Part shown: piece after piece, positions 16,103 through 25,186 of the stretch
Position numbering within the stretch: position 1 is the stretch's first letter
How the letters are laid out: the number at the start of each line of letters is the position of its first letter
Assembly (NCBI GenBank): GCA_947644645.1
Contig: CANSAF010000022.1
Span: forward strand, 1 to 39,348
Reading direction: 5' to 3'
Source of the DNA: an uncultured Sporosarcina sp.
GTDB taxonomy: Bacteria; Bacillota; Bacilli; Bacillales_A; Planococcaceae
Length of the DNA stretch: 39,348 bases
The notes under the pieces: generated by a model
Told to the model about the DNA's origin: nothing
The model's input: the letters and a program-made list of their open reading frames with translations, nothing else
Databases searched by the model: none
Program-made: the position numbers and the translations under genes

Positions 16103-17925
16103 ATGAAAAATACAAGGAGTTGGGAAAGAAGAGTGTTTAAGAAAATTAGTGTAATGTTAGCCTCTGTTTTAGCTATGTTCCTTTGCTTTTATCAACAAGC
16201 TGAGGCCAATGAAAATGAAAGGATTATTGTTGCGCAGCAAGATGGAATTCCTATTTATAATATACATAACGGGGAACATTCGATCATTGGGGAAATGAAA
16301 AAAGAAGAAGCACTAATCGCCAGTTCGAGTGATCATGAAGAATTTTGGAAAGTTCGCTTTGGGAATGCTTATGGGTTCATTCAAAAAGATCAAGTTCAAG
16401 TAGATCCTGAAAGAGAAATACCAGCTAAGAGTAATCTTCCAAACACTAAAAAAGTTGTTCTTATAGAAAAGAACTTGGATGTTTATGATAACTCTACAGG
16501 GACATTAAAAAGTTTGCCGTAATTAAAGGTGGCTATCGTTATCCAATTACAGGTGACTATGGTTCGTGGTGGAAAGTAAATGTAGGTGGTAGAGAAGGTT
16601 ATATTTCAAAGTCATCTACTGTTTTGGATAAAGGAATAACTGTTTTTATGTACCATCATATTTTAACGGCTGAAGAAAAAGCAAAATCACCTTTTGCAAA
16701 TAGAAATACGACAATGATTGATACTCAATTTAATGAGCAAATGGATTATTTAAAAGAACATGGTTTCAAAACAATCAGTACAAAGGATTTGGAAGACTAT
16801 TTAGATGGAAAGATTAATCTGCCTGCGAAAGTAGCTGTTATTACATTGGACGCTGGAAATATAAGTTCACGAATTTATGCCTACCCCACTTTAAAAGCAC
16901 ATGGTTTTGTAGCAGATCAATTTATTATTACATCAAGAACACCTAAACAACCAGCAATTTTTGACTATAATAAACTCCATTTTTTAAGTCAACAAGAAAT
17001 GGATGATATGACGGATGTCTTCAATTATTATGGTCATACACACGCTTTGCATACATTAACAGATGCGAATGAAAGTTATGTAACTGCTATGGACAGAAGT
17101 TATGTGAAAGAAGATTTACTACTAAATCGTTTAAATTTAAAAGAAATGACTTATTTAGCCTATCCTTTTGGACAGTATAATATGGATACGGTTGAAATTT
17201 TAAAAGAAACAGGTTTTACTATGGCCTATACAACAAAAATGGGCTATGTCACATTAGATACAAATCGCTATTTAATCCCACGGTATGGGATTGAGCCGCA
17301 TTTGCCAATTGAGACATTTGCCAAAAGATTAGCGACAGGGTCTTCGTTATTGGATAATCCTTCACACCAACCGGACGATGAAGTAGAAAAACCCAATAAT
17401 TTTACTGATGTGAAGAAAGATGAATTCTTTTATGAAAGTGTCAAACGTTTAACGGAGAGAGGTATTATTCAAGGGTATGCCGATGGAACGTTTAAACCTT
17501 ATACAAACGTTACACGCGGTCAAGCGGCCAAAATATTAGCAAAAACTTTAAATTTGACTACTGATAAAACAAGTCAATCGCCTTTTGTAGATGTTCCTGA
17601 AACAAACGAATATTATCCGTCAATCACTGCTTTAGTTGATGCAGGCATTATTCAAGGCTATTCTGACGATACGTTTAGACCGGGAAATACTTTAACACGT
17701 GCTCAAATGGCAAAAATGATTGCACTTGGTTTTAAATTAAAAGAAAGCACGTTAGACCTTCCGTTTGTTGATGTTCAGGTAGAAGATGAGTTTGCAAAAT
17801 ATGTACAAGCTTTATTGACAGACGGCATTACGACAGGTACAACAGCAACAACCTTTTCTCCTTATCATACGGTCACAAGAGGGCAATTAGCTGCTTTCGT
17901 CGATCGAGCGGAGAATGCGAAATAG
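16103..17925 (+). pseudogene. SH3-polysaccharide-deacetylase-SLH protein, frameshifted
   Basis: One gene is split by a single missing base in the A5 run at 16507-16511. The first frame ends at 16522, and the second carries on from inside the second SH3 domain. Repaired, it is about 607 residues: a signal peptide (about 1-35), two bacterial SH3-like domains (to about 172), a polysaccharide deacetylase domain of the PgaB/IcaB kind (YHHIL, GHTHALH, LAYPFGQYN), then three SLH domains with TRGQ, TRAQ and TRGQ. The usual TFDDG catalytic motif is TLDAG here (16846-16860), which removes one metal-binding Asp, so activity is doubtful. AAGGA at 16093-16097 supports the ATG; a GTG at 16133 is an alternative. 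The break may be real or a read error. Confidence 0.8.
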
Positions 17926-17940
17926 CTCTTATATGAAAGA

Positions 17941-17987
17941 AGGAGTGACTAGAAAACCTTTTAGTAGGTTTCTAGACACTCCTTTTT
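17941..17987 (+). terminator. Rho-independent terminator after the deacetylase-SLH gene
   Basis: The stem pairs 17941-17958 with 17967-17984 (CTAGAAA/TTTCTAG core, AGGAGTG/CACTCCT outer part), followed by five T. Confidence 0.88.
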
Positions 17988-18078
17988 ATATAGTGGGTAT
18001 CAAGGGAATAGGTGAAAGTGCTAAACGTTTATTACTAAGGAGAACTTTTGCTTAACTTAGTGGACCACGCTTAGTCGC

Positions 18079-18106
18079 TTGTAATGTTCCGAAAAGAAAT
18101 TATAAT
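18079..18106 (+). promoter_or_regulatory. Sigma-A promoter for the GATase1-like SLH gene
   Basis: TTGTAA (18079-18084) lies 16 bp from a perfect TATAAT (18101-18106). The leader would be about 66 nt and contains a small CTGTTT/AAACAG hairpin just downstream (about 18119-18140). Confidence 0.5.
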
Positions 18107-18178
18107 AGGTATGATGGGCTGTTTTTTCTATGAGAAACAGTTCAAAAGGTTGAGTGAAATCAGAAGGGAATGATGTAA

Positions 18179-20074
18179 TTGAGAGGAAATAGGTTGGTTG
18201 TGTTAATTATCACTTTATTTTTGGTTTTTACTTTCTCCAATAATCATGTGAATGCACAAGGTAATCATCAGAAAATAGCCGTTTTATTTTCTGAAACGAG
18301 TGAAAAATATGCGCATGAAGTGAGGGCCGGTGGTGTATTAGATGGCAAAACAATTTCACCAAAAGAGAATTGGAGTTCGATTTATGACAAAGAACTCAAA
18401 ATGTATCATTTATATAAACAACAAGGCTTTGAAGTAGAGAAAATTACTGAAAAAGACTTAACAAACTTAAAAAAATTACATCAATATGAAGCAATTGTTT
18501 TTCCTTATACTGTAATGATGAATCAAGCGCAGCGAGAGGGTGTCAAGAGTTATATTCGCGATGGAGGCGGAGCAATTTTTGCTTATGGGACTGCTCGTAA
18601 TGAAGCAGCAAAATATCCAAAACCGGGTCAGCTTGATTTATCTGCATTAATTTATGATACGAAGACATGGGTTTGGGAATGGGATAACTTATCTGAAGTT
18701 TTTCATTCTGCTTTTGTAGATGATGTTGTGTTAAAAAATTATAAGGTTCGTTCATCAAAGGCACAGCATCCAATTTTAGCCGCAACACATAAAGAATTAG
18801 GCGTAACTTCCGTTGAATTAACGAATACGCGTGGCGGTGGGGATTGGATTGAAGTTATTGCTCCTTGGAATAACGCTGTACAACCTTTGCTAGTGTATTC
18901 GGATTATATCGTAGATCCAGTGAAAGCAAAATATGTCACAAAAAATCAAACAGGTGCAATGTATGCATTTGAACATGGAAAAGGAAGAGTCGTTGTTACA
19001 GGATTTAAGATGCATGACCATTTCGGTGTAGAAGCAGATGCAGATTGGGATGCGTCTACAAAGGGAAGCGCTTATGATGGAACTACTGGAAATCGTGTTG
19101 CACAAACCTTATTTAAACATTCATTGAATTGGGTGATGGCAGAATCGCCACAGGCTAAAAAACGTGTGTATGATGTTGGAATGAATTTATCTAATTTACG
19201 TGGTTACCTACGTGCGGGAGATTATTCTGTATATGGCGATGTGACAGTAAGGAATAATGGGAATATTCCAGTACGGGGCACCGTTCGAGTGGAGTTACTT
19301 AATGCAAATGGACAAGTCTTGAAAGAGCAAGATCGTTATTTGCCGGGATTATCACCAGATAATAAACAGGAAAGTTTTCATACAGAGAAATTTCATTTAA
19401 CATTACCTAAAAACTTAGCTCGTGGTACATATGAGTTAAGAGCAGTTTTTAAAGATGGTCGTGAAGACTATAAAGGATTGGACGTAAAAGCTATTTCAAT
19501 TAACTTAGTGTATAAAGGTGGTCCTGCAAATTTCCATACACCAGCATTATTTAAAGATGTTTCACCAAAGCATGAGATGATTCTAGATATGACTAATGCA
19601 GCGTATTTAGGTGTTATTAAAGGCTATACGGATGGTACATTTAAGCCAGCTGGAACGATTAATCGTGTCCAAGCAACAGAAATGATGTTGCGTGCTTTAA
19701 ATATCCCAGTATCGGGTTCTGTCACAATGAACGCAACGGATTTGAAAAAAGGACAATATGGTTATGCAGTACTGGCGACAGGTGTTGCTAACGGATTAAT
19801 TTCATTGCAAGATGGGAAAATTAACGGGGGAGCACCTATGACGCGAGGGGATATGGCGACAGGTTTAGTGACCGGCTTTAAGCTACAAGGAACAAGTCAA
19901 CGTCAATTTAAAGATATATCAATAACACATTCAAATTATGAACAAATTCAAGTGTTAGATGCATTAGATATTACAAATGGATTCCCAGACAATACGTTTG
20001 GCGCTCATAAAGCTGTTACACGTGCTCAATTTACAGCATTTATTAATAGAAGTTTAAAAGCCTCTTCAAGATAA
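18179..20074 (+). CDS. SLH protein with GATase1-like and Ig-like domains
   Basis: A 631-residue secreted protein: signal peptide (1-26), a Rossmann-type domain of about 300 residues resembling class I glutamine-amidotransferase/ThuA-like folds (KIAVLFSETSEKY, then YEAIVFPYTVM, then IRDGGGAIFAYG), an Ig-like region (about 330-435), and three C-terminal SLH domains (about 457-630; motifs are degenerate NRVQ and TRGD, then TRAQ). No nucleophilic Cys is visible at the expected elbow, so it is probably a binding rather than an amidotransferase domain. The start is TTG at 18179, with AGAAGGGA about 9 nt upstream. Its function is unknown. The assignment of the first domain is by fold pattern only. 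Confidence 0.75.
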   Translation: MRGNRLVVLIITLFLVFTFSNNHVNAQGNHQKIAVLFSETSEKYAHEVRAGGVLDGKTISPKENWSSIYDKELKMYHLYKQQGFEVEKITEKDLTNLKKLHQYEAIVFPYTVMMNQAQREGVKSYIRDGGGAIFAYGTARNEAAKYPKPGQLDLSALIYDTKTWVWEWDNLSEVFHSAFVDDVVLKNYKVRSSKAQHPILAATHKELGVTSVELTNTRGGGDWIEVIAPWNNAVQPLLVYSDYIVDPVKAKYVTKNQTGAMYAFEHGKGRVVVTGFKMHDHFGVEADADWDASTKGSAYDGTTGNRVAQTLFKHSLNWVMAESPQAKKRVYDVGMNLSNLRGYLRAGDYSVYGDVTVRNNGNIPVRGTVRVELLNANGQVLKEQDRYLPGLSPDNKQESFHTEKFHLTLPKNLARGTYELRAVFKDGREDYKGLDVKAISINLVYKGGPANFHTPALFKDVSPKHEMILDMTNAAYLGVIKGYTDGTFKPAGTINRVQATEMMLRALNIPVSGSVTMNATDLKKGQYGYAVLATGVANGLISLQDGKINGGAPMTRGDMATGLVTGFKLQGTSQRQFKDISITHSNYEQIQVLDALDITNGFPDNTFGAHKAVTRAQFTAFINRSLKASSR

Positions 20075-20087
20075 GAATATATCGTGC

Positions 20088-20130
20088 AAGCATCCCAAAG
20101 TCGGAAGAAAAGATTTTGGGATGCTTTTTT
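20088..20130 (+). terminator. Rho-independent terminator after the GATase1-like SLH gene
   Basis: A perfect 12-bp stem pairs 20088-20099 (AAGCATCCCAAA) with 20115-20126, followed by a T run. Confidence 0.9.
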
Positions 20131-20229
20131 ATTGGGGGGGGATTGTAATCATTTTTATGTAAGAGATTATTTTTAAAAATAGTATGAATGGAAATTACTA
20201 GAATAGTTTAGAGATTCTGCTCAACTCTA

Positions 20230-20238
20230 TGCTATAAT
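20230..20238 (+). promoter_or_regulatory. Extended -10 promoter of the subtilisin gene
   Basis: TGCTATAAT (20230-20238) is an extended -10 element with a perfect hexamer. No good -35 box is visible, as is common for extended -10 promoters. The expected leader is about 30 nt. Confidence 0.6.
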
Positions 20239-20275
20239 AGCAACATCTTAATATTAATTAGAGGGGGATGGTTAA

Positions 20276-22198
20276 ATGAGAAAAGGTTCATTTTATTTAT
20301 TGCTCTTTATTAGTTTTTTATTAATTTTACCTAAGCCTTCATTTGCGAATGAAGAACAAGCTTACATTGTGTTATTTAACAATGAAATTGATGAACAGCT
20401 CATTGAAGCATCCGGCTCAACAGTGATTGAGACGACAACAAATAGTCCAATTGCTTTGATTTTAGCGGATGAAGCAGGTATTGCTAAAATTCGACAATCT
20501 TCGCTAGTTAAGTCTGTTGAAGCAGATCATAAAATTGCTATTGCTGCACAAGAGACAAGTTGGGGGATTGAGTCTGCAAAAATACCGCTTGCTTGGCAAA
20601 GCGGCTATACGGGAAAGGGTGTTAAAATTGCTGTAATAGACTCTGGAATTGGTCCACATGATGATTTAAAGGTTGTTAAAAAGGTTTCTTTTTTAGAGTC
20701 AGATTCCTCAGATGTTGATTATAACGGTCATGGGACACATATTGCAGGGATTATCGCTGCACTAGATAATGACATAGGTGTAAAAGGTATTGCCCCAGAT
20801 GCTGAGTTATATGCGTTAAAAGTATTTAATAAAGAAGGAATTGGATTTACTTTTGATATTATAAAAGCAATTGATTGGGCAATTGAAAATGAAATGGATA
20901 TTATTAACTTGAGTTTAACATCCAAAGTGGGTTTACCAGCATATGAAGAAATTATTAATCGAGCTTATGCAAAAGGGAGCTTACTAGTTGCTGCTGCAGG
21001 GAATTCAACAGAAACTGACATACATGCGGATACTGTCGAATATCCTGCCAGGTATACGAATGCAATTGCTGTAGCTTCGGTTGATCAAAATAATAAAAAA
21101 GGGTATTATTCTGCAATTGGTCCAACGGTTGAGGTTTCTGCTCCGGGTGTCAATATTTATAGTACTTATACCGACAATCAATATAATACATTAAGCGGAA
21201 CATCAGTTGCGGCAGCTTCTATCACTGGACAACTAGCATTGTTAAAAGAAGCTTATCCACATTTAAATAATGTTCAGTTAAGAAAAAAGTTAATTGATCT
21301 TGCCGTCGATATAGGACCAAAAGGCAAAGATCCCGTTTTTGGTTATGGGCTTGTTCAAACATCAGCTTATGAAAAACCTTTATATGAATACCCAGCCTTA
21401 AATAACCCAGCTACGAAACTTACATTTTCACAAGATTATATAACTGAAGAAGTTGGGAAAACAGTCCAAGTGAAATTGATAGCTACATTTAAAAATGGTC
21501 AAACATTGGACGTCTCGGACTTTGTAAGATGGCAAATCAAAAATGAAAATATTGCAAAGTCTCGAGGTAATCGAATAGATTTACAAGCAGTCGGTCAAAC
21601 CACTTTACACGCAACTTATGCAGATTTAGCTGTTGAGCTACCGATTGAAGTCATAAATAATGGGTCTTTACCACCATCAAAAGCTTCACCATTTGTTGAT
21701 TTAACAGAAGATCATTGGGCATTCGATGCGATTCTTGAGATGCAAAAAAAGTTAATTATTACAGGGTATGAAAATCAAACATTTCTTCCTGAAAATCATA
21801 TTCAGAGACAACATGTTGCAGCAATGTTAGGTCGTACTCTTAAATTGGAAAAGAAAAAAGCAATTTCTCCTTTTTATGATGTATCGATGGAATCGCCCTA
21901 TTTTTACGATATTGTTAGAACGCAACAAGCGGGGATTTTTAAAGGAAACGAACATCGATTTGGACCCTATGAATCATTAACACGTGGACAAATGGCTAAA
22001 ATACTGGTAGAAACGTTTAATTTACCCAAATCAATGTCACATCCATTTCCAGATGTGACAGAAGTACATTGGGCACATGAATATGTCGCAACTCTTTATC
22101 AAGAAGGGATTACAACGGGTTCAAACGGTCAATTTAAACCAGAAGATCCAGTAACAAGAGCAGAATTTGCTGTATTTATTCATCGTGTAATGAAGTAG
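20276..22198 (+). CDS. SLH-anchored subtilisin-family (S8) serine protease
   Basis: A 640-residue protein with a signal peptide (1-24), an I9-type propeptide (about 28-92), and an S8 peptidase domain (about 95-370) with Asp122 (VIDSGIG), His152 (NGHGTHIAG), oxyanion Asn243 (AAAGNS) and Ser310 (SGTSVAAAS). A bacterial Ig-like linker (about 385-465) and three C-terminal SLH domains (about 472-640) follow. The catalytic set is complete, although the usual SGTSMAxP ends in Ser instead of Pro. It would sit in the wall through SLH binding and could process other surface proteins. The start at 20276 has AGAGGGGGA upstream. It stands alone between its own promoter and terminator. Confidence 0.92.
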   Translation: MRKGSFYLLLFISFLLILPKPSFANEEQAYIVLFNNEIDEQLIEASGSTVIETTTNSPIALILADEAGIAKIRQSSLVKSVEADHKIAIAAQETSWGIESAKIPLAWQSGYTGKGVKIAVIDSGIGPHDDLKVVKKVSFLESDSSDVDYNGHGTHIAGIIAALDNDIGVKGIAPDAELYALKVFNKEGIGFTFDIIKAIDWAIENEMDIINLSLTSKVGLPAYEEIINRAYAKGSLLVAAAGNSTETDIHADTVEYPARYTNAIAVASVDQNNKKGYYSAIGPTVEVSAPGVNIYSTYTDNQYNTLSGTSVAAASITGQLALLKEAYPHLNNVQLRKKLIDLAVDIGPKGKDPVFGYGLVQTSAYEKPLYEYPALNNPATKLTFSQDYITEEVGKTVQVKLIATFKNGQTLDVSDFVRWQIKNENIAKSRGNRIDLQAVGQTTLHATYADLAVELPIEVINNGSLPPSKASPFVDLTEDHWAFDAILEMQKKLIITGYENQTFLPENHIQRQHVAAMLGRTLKLEKKKAISPFYDVSMESPYFYDIVRTQQAGIFKGNEHRFGPYESLTRGQMAKILVETFNLPKSMSHPFPDVTEVHWAHEYVATLYQEGITTGSNGQFKPEDPVTRAEFAVFIHRVMK

Positions 22199-22210
22199 AA
22201 AATAAAGGAT

Positions 22211-22258
22211 AAAACGCCAAAGATGATTGAGAGTAAATTATCTTTGGCGTTTTATTTT
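22211..22258 (+). terminator. Rho-independent terminator after the subtilisin gene
   Basis: A perfect 14-bp stem pairs 22211-22224 with 22240-22253 (AAAACGCCAAAGAT), with a TTTTATTTT tail. Confidence 0.9.
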
Positions 22259-22311
22259 AAAAAGTAGATTGATAAGGTAAGGGGGCATTTCGAGCAAAGT
22301 ATACTGAGTTA

Positions 22312-22341
22312 CGTTAACGTGACGATATATTAGTGTTAACG
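22312..22341. promoter_or_regulatory. Inverted repeat upstream of the glucosaminidase gene
   Basis: CGTTAAC (22312-22318) and GTTAACG (22335-22341) form an inverted repeat. The left arm lies inside a 10-bp palindrome, ACGTTAACGT (22311-22320). It lies about 145 bp before the gene and could be an operator. No convincing promoter boxes were found in this gap. Confidence 0.3.
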
Positions 22342-22486
22342 ATCATTTAGTTTGATCCGATTGATAATGAACCTACCCTTTGTACGATTTTTTAGATGGG
22401 ATTTCGGCAGACATTCCCCTTTTGGTTATGCTAAACTACTAATAGGGAACTAGAACCCGAAGTCAAAAATAGTTAGGAGACTGGGA

Positions 22487-24427
22487 ATGAACGGATTATT
22501 TAAAAAGGTGATTCCATTTTTGTTGCTTTTGCTTCTTTTACCGACCGGGATGCAAGTAAAAGCTGCAGATGATATTACAGGGCACCATCATGAAGAACCT
22601 TTAAAAAGATTAATCGATGAAGGGCATATGAAGGGGTATGGAAATGGGATTTACAAGCCAAACGATCCTTTAACACGTGGTCAATTCTCGGCAATTATTA
22701 GTCGAGCATTGCATTTAGAACTTCCAGAAGAAGGTTATGGTTTCACAGACGTAACGGAAGAAACTGGTGTTTTAAATGAAATCTTAGCTGCAGCTGGTGC
22801 GGAGCTTATTACGGGATATAAGGATGGTACGTTTCGACCAAATGAAAAAATTAGTAGACAGCATATGGCGGCGATTATTGATCGCGCAATTGGTTACTTA
22901 GAACTTGAAGCTCGAACAAGTAATATTACATTTAAAGATCAATCTTCTATACTTTATTTAAAAGAAGTAAAAAATGCAGTTGCTTATGGCATTATTAAAG
23001 GATCTACGAGAGAAGATGGTGTATACTTTCGACCAAATGATAATGCAACACGTGGAGATGCAGCGGCAGTGATTGTGAGATTACTAGATGCATTCGAGAG
23101 TGAAGAGGAAGTGCCTCCGACTGAAGGCGAAAAACCAGAACTATTATTTAGTACAGCGGTTATTCAAGCAGATGGCAGTACAAAAACAGTTAAGAATTTT
23201 GAAACATATCAAGCAGCGCTTGCAGAACTAAAAGGGGGACAAGTTATTCAATATGGTCAAACAATTATTAATATGCCAAGTGGAATTGTAGTAACAAAGC
23301 CAACGACGGCAAGTAGTTTAACAAATATTTATACAACACCTGAATTAAAAACGGCAAATACTTATGTTTCTGCGGATACAGAATTAGAGTTTGTTAGTTC
23401 AACTGATAAATATGTAGAAGTTAAATTAGCTGGGAAAAAGGGATATATTAAACATGAGAATAGTATATTACTGCCGTGGAATGCTGTAAAAGAGCGTTCT
23501 TATTATCAGGCAGTTGGTGGTGAATTAGCACATTATATTTATTTCCATGGTCAAAAAAAATATGTCTCCTATATAGCTGGAAAAGCACCGGCATTTATGA
23601 AAGCTAATGTGAAGTATTATAGTTGGGATGGTATTAACTTTACAGGAGGCAATCAAAATGCGGTAGCTTATCAGTATTTCCAATATCTCCCGGCAAGAAC
23701 AACGAGTCAATATTCGGCAGAGGAAATTGATCGTTATGTCGTCAATATGCTAAAAGATTTGGAAAGTAAATCGCATTTAAATCCAATTTATAAAGATGCC
23801 ACGCAAAAAAGTAAATTAATTGGTATCGGAAAATATTTAAAAGAAGTAGAAAAAAATCATAAAATTAACGCGCTTCATATTTTAGCATTAGCACAGCATG
23901 AAAGTGCATATGGGTTAAGTGCAAGAGCACAAGAATACAATAATTTATTCGGTTTAAAAGTCTACGATGATCGTCCAGTAGCCGAATATTTTAAAACAAT
24001 TGAAGAGAATATTGATGAGCTTATTAATTCGTACTGGAATAAAAATTATATTCCACCAACAGCACCGTATGCAAACGGAGCGGTTTTCGGAAATAAAGCG
24101 ATTGGTTTTAACATGAAATACGCGTCAGATCCATATTGGGGTGCGAAAGCAGCAGGACATTTCTATCGTATCGATAAAGCGATGGGGGGAAAAGAATTAG
24201 CGAACCCATATAAAATTGGAATGACGACAACAACAGGTTTAAATGTAAGAAAAGCGGCCAATACAAGTCAGCCAGCGGCTTATACGTATAAAAATGCATC
24301 TATGCCAGTCGTAATTCTTTCAGAAGCTTCTCCAAAACCATGGTTGAAAATTGTTTCAGACTCAGTCATATACGACGAACTATACGTTTCAGGTGACTAT
24401 ATAAGAGAAATTCCGATTGTAAAATAG
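22487..24427 (+). CDS. SLH-anchored beta-N-acetylglucosaminidase
   Basis: A 646-residue protein: signal peptide (1-26), three N-terminal SLH domains (about 33-205), an SH3-like region (about 280-325), a glucosaminidase domain (about 410-570) of the GH73/LytD type with the proposed catalytic Glu472 in AQHESAYG and the NNLFGLK motif after it, and a final SH3-like region (about 580-646). Enzymes of this kind cut the GlcNAc-MurNAc bond of peptidoglycan during growth and cell separation. The start is supported by TTAGGAGA (22473-22480). It is probably monocistronic, sharing a terminator with the converging DUF4956 gene. The sugar-bond specificity is inferred from the family. Confidence 0.9.
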   Translation: MNGLFKKVIPFLLLLLLLPTGMQVKAADDITGHHHEEPLKRLIDEGHMKGYGNGIYKPNDPLTRGQFSAIISRALHLELPEEGYGFTDVTEETGVLNEILAAAGAELITGYKDGTFRPNEKISRQHMAAIIDRAIGYLELEARTSNITFKDQSSILYLKEVKNAVAYGIIKGSTREDGVYFRPNDNATRGDAAAVIVRLLDAFESEEEVPPTEGEKPELLFSTAVIQADGSTKTVKNFETYQAALAELKGGQVIQYGQTIINMPSGIVVTKPTTASSLTNIYTTPELKTANTYVSADTELEFVSSTDKYVEVKLAGKKGYIKHENSILLPWNAVKERSYYQAVGGELAHYIYFHGQKKYVSYIAGKAPAFMKANVKYYSWDGINFTGGNQNAVAYQYFQYLPARTTSQYSAEEIDRYVVNMLKDLESKSHLNPIYKDATQKSKLIGIGKYLKEVEKNHKINALHILALAQHESAYGLSARAQEYNNLFGLKVYDDRPVAEYFKTIEENIDELINSYWNKNYIPPTAPYANGAVFGNKAIGFNMKYASDPYWGAKAAGHFYRIDKAMGGKELANPYKIGMTTTTGLNVRKAANTSQPAAYTYKNASMPVVILSEASPKPWLKIVSDSVIYDELYVSGDYIREIPIVK

Positions 24428-24444
24428 GAATGATTGTTTAACGA

Positions 24445-24495
24445 AAAAAGAGGCTGTCTGGAAAGTCTAAGGGACTTTCTGGACAACCTCTTTTT
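24445..24495. terminator. Bidirectional terminator
   Basis: A 23-bp stem with a few wobbles pairs 24445-24467 with 24473-24495 (GGAAAGTC/GACTTTCTGG core), with five A on one side and five T on the other. It serves the glucosaminidase gene and the DUF4956 gene, whose stop codon lies at its edge. Confidence 0.85.
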
Positions 24496-25186
24496 AGTAT
24501 ACTTCTGTACTTAAATAGTTCACCGCGACTTTTAAATTGCCATTTGCTTTACGTAGTTCATCCATTAATTGCTTATCATTTACGTCAGGTTTATTTTGGA
24601 TAACGTATTGAAGTTGAATCATTGTTCCTTGGTTAGATGTTTCAATTGAGCGTAATGCAAAAAACGCTAAATGCTCATTTAAAATTGCATCAAAAACAGC
24701 CTCATCATGCAAGTTTTCGGGAACAGTTAATGTTAAACGCTTCTTTAATTGGGCGGTTTGCCCAAAATTGGTTGCATAAAGAAAAAAGATAATACCAATC
24801 AATGTTACCGTAAATAAAATTGCTACAATATAAAAACCAAGGCCGCATGTAATTCCAGCTGCCATACCAAAGAAGATAAAGGCAATATCTTTTGGATCGC
24901 TCATTGCACTTCTAAAACGAATAATTGAAAATGCACCAACTAATCCAAAGGCTACCGCAATATTATTACCAATGACAATCATAATCACAGAGACAACGAC
25001 ACCCATAATAATAATTGTTTGTACAAAAGACTGGGAGTAGCGAGCTCCAGTATGAGTTATTCTATAAGTAATTGCAATGGCTAATGTTAATATAAAACTT
25101 AGAAAAATGGCTGCAAAAGCTTCGAGAATCGTTACACGACTTGTAACATCTGCAAGCTGTTGCAAGTCATTAAAGAAACTTGTCAT
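24494..25186 (-). CDS. DUF4956 family membrane protein
   Basis: A 230-residue protein with four predicted membrane segments in the first 150 residues. The conserved VAFGLVGAFSIIRFRSAMSDPKDIAFIFFGMAAG block (about 77-111) is typical of DUF4956 proteins. A soluble C-terminal domain of about 80 residues follows. The biochemical role of the family is not known. It overlaps the upstream VTC gene by 4 nt (25183-25186, ATGA), so the two are translated together. DUF4956 genes are often found next to VTC-type polyphosphate polymerases and CotH kinases, exactly the set seen here. A membrane partner or channel for the polymerase is a reasonable guess only. Confidence 0.88.
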   Translation of the reverse strand: MTSFFNDLQQLADVTSRVTILEAFAAIFLSFILTLAIAITYRITHTGARYSQSFVQTIIIMGVVVSVIMIVIGNNIAVAFGLVGAFSIIRFRSAMSDPKDIAFIFFGMAAGITCGLGFYIVAILFTVTLIGIIFFLYATNFGQTAQLKKRLTLTVPENLHDEAVFDAILNEHLAFFALRSIETSNQGTMIQLQYVIQNKPDVNDKQLMDELRKANGNLKVAVNYLSTEVY

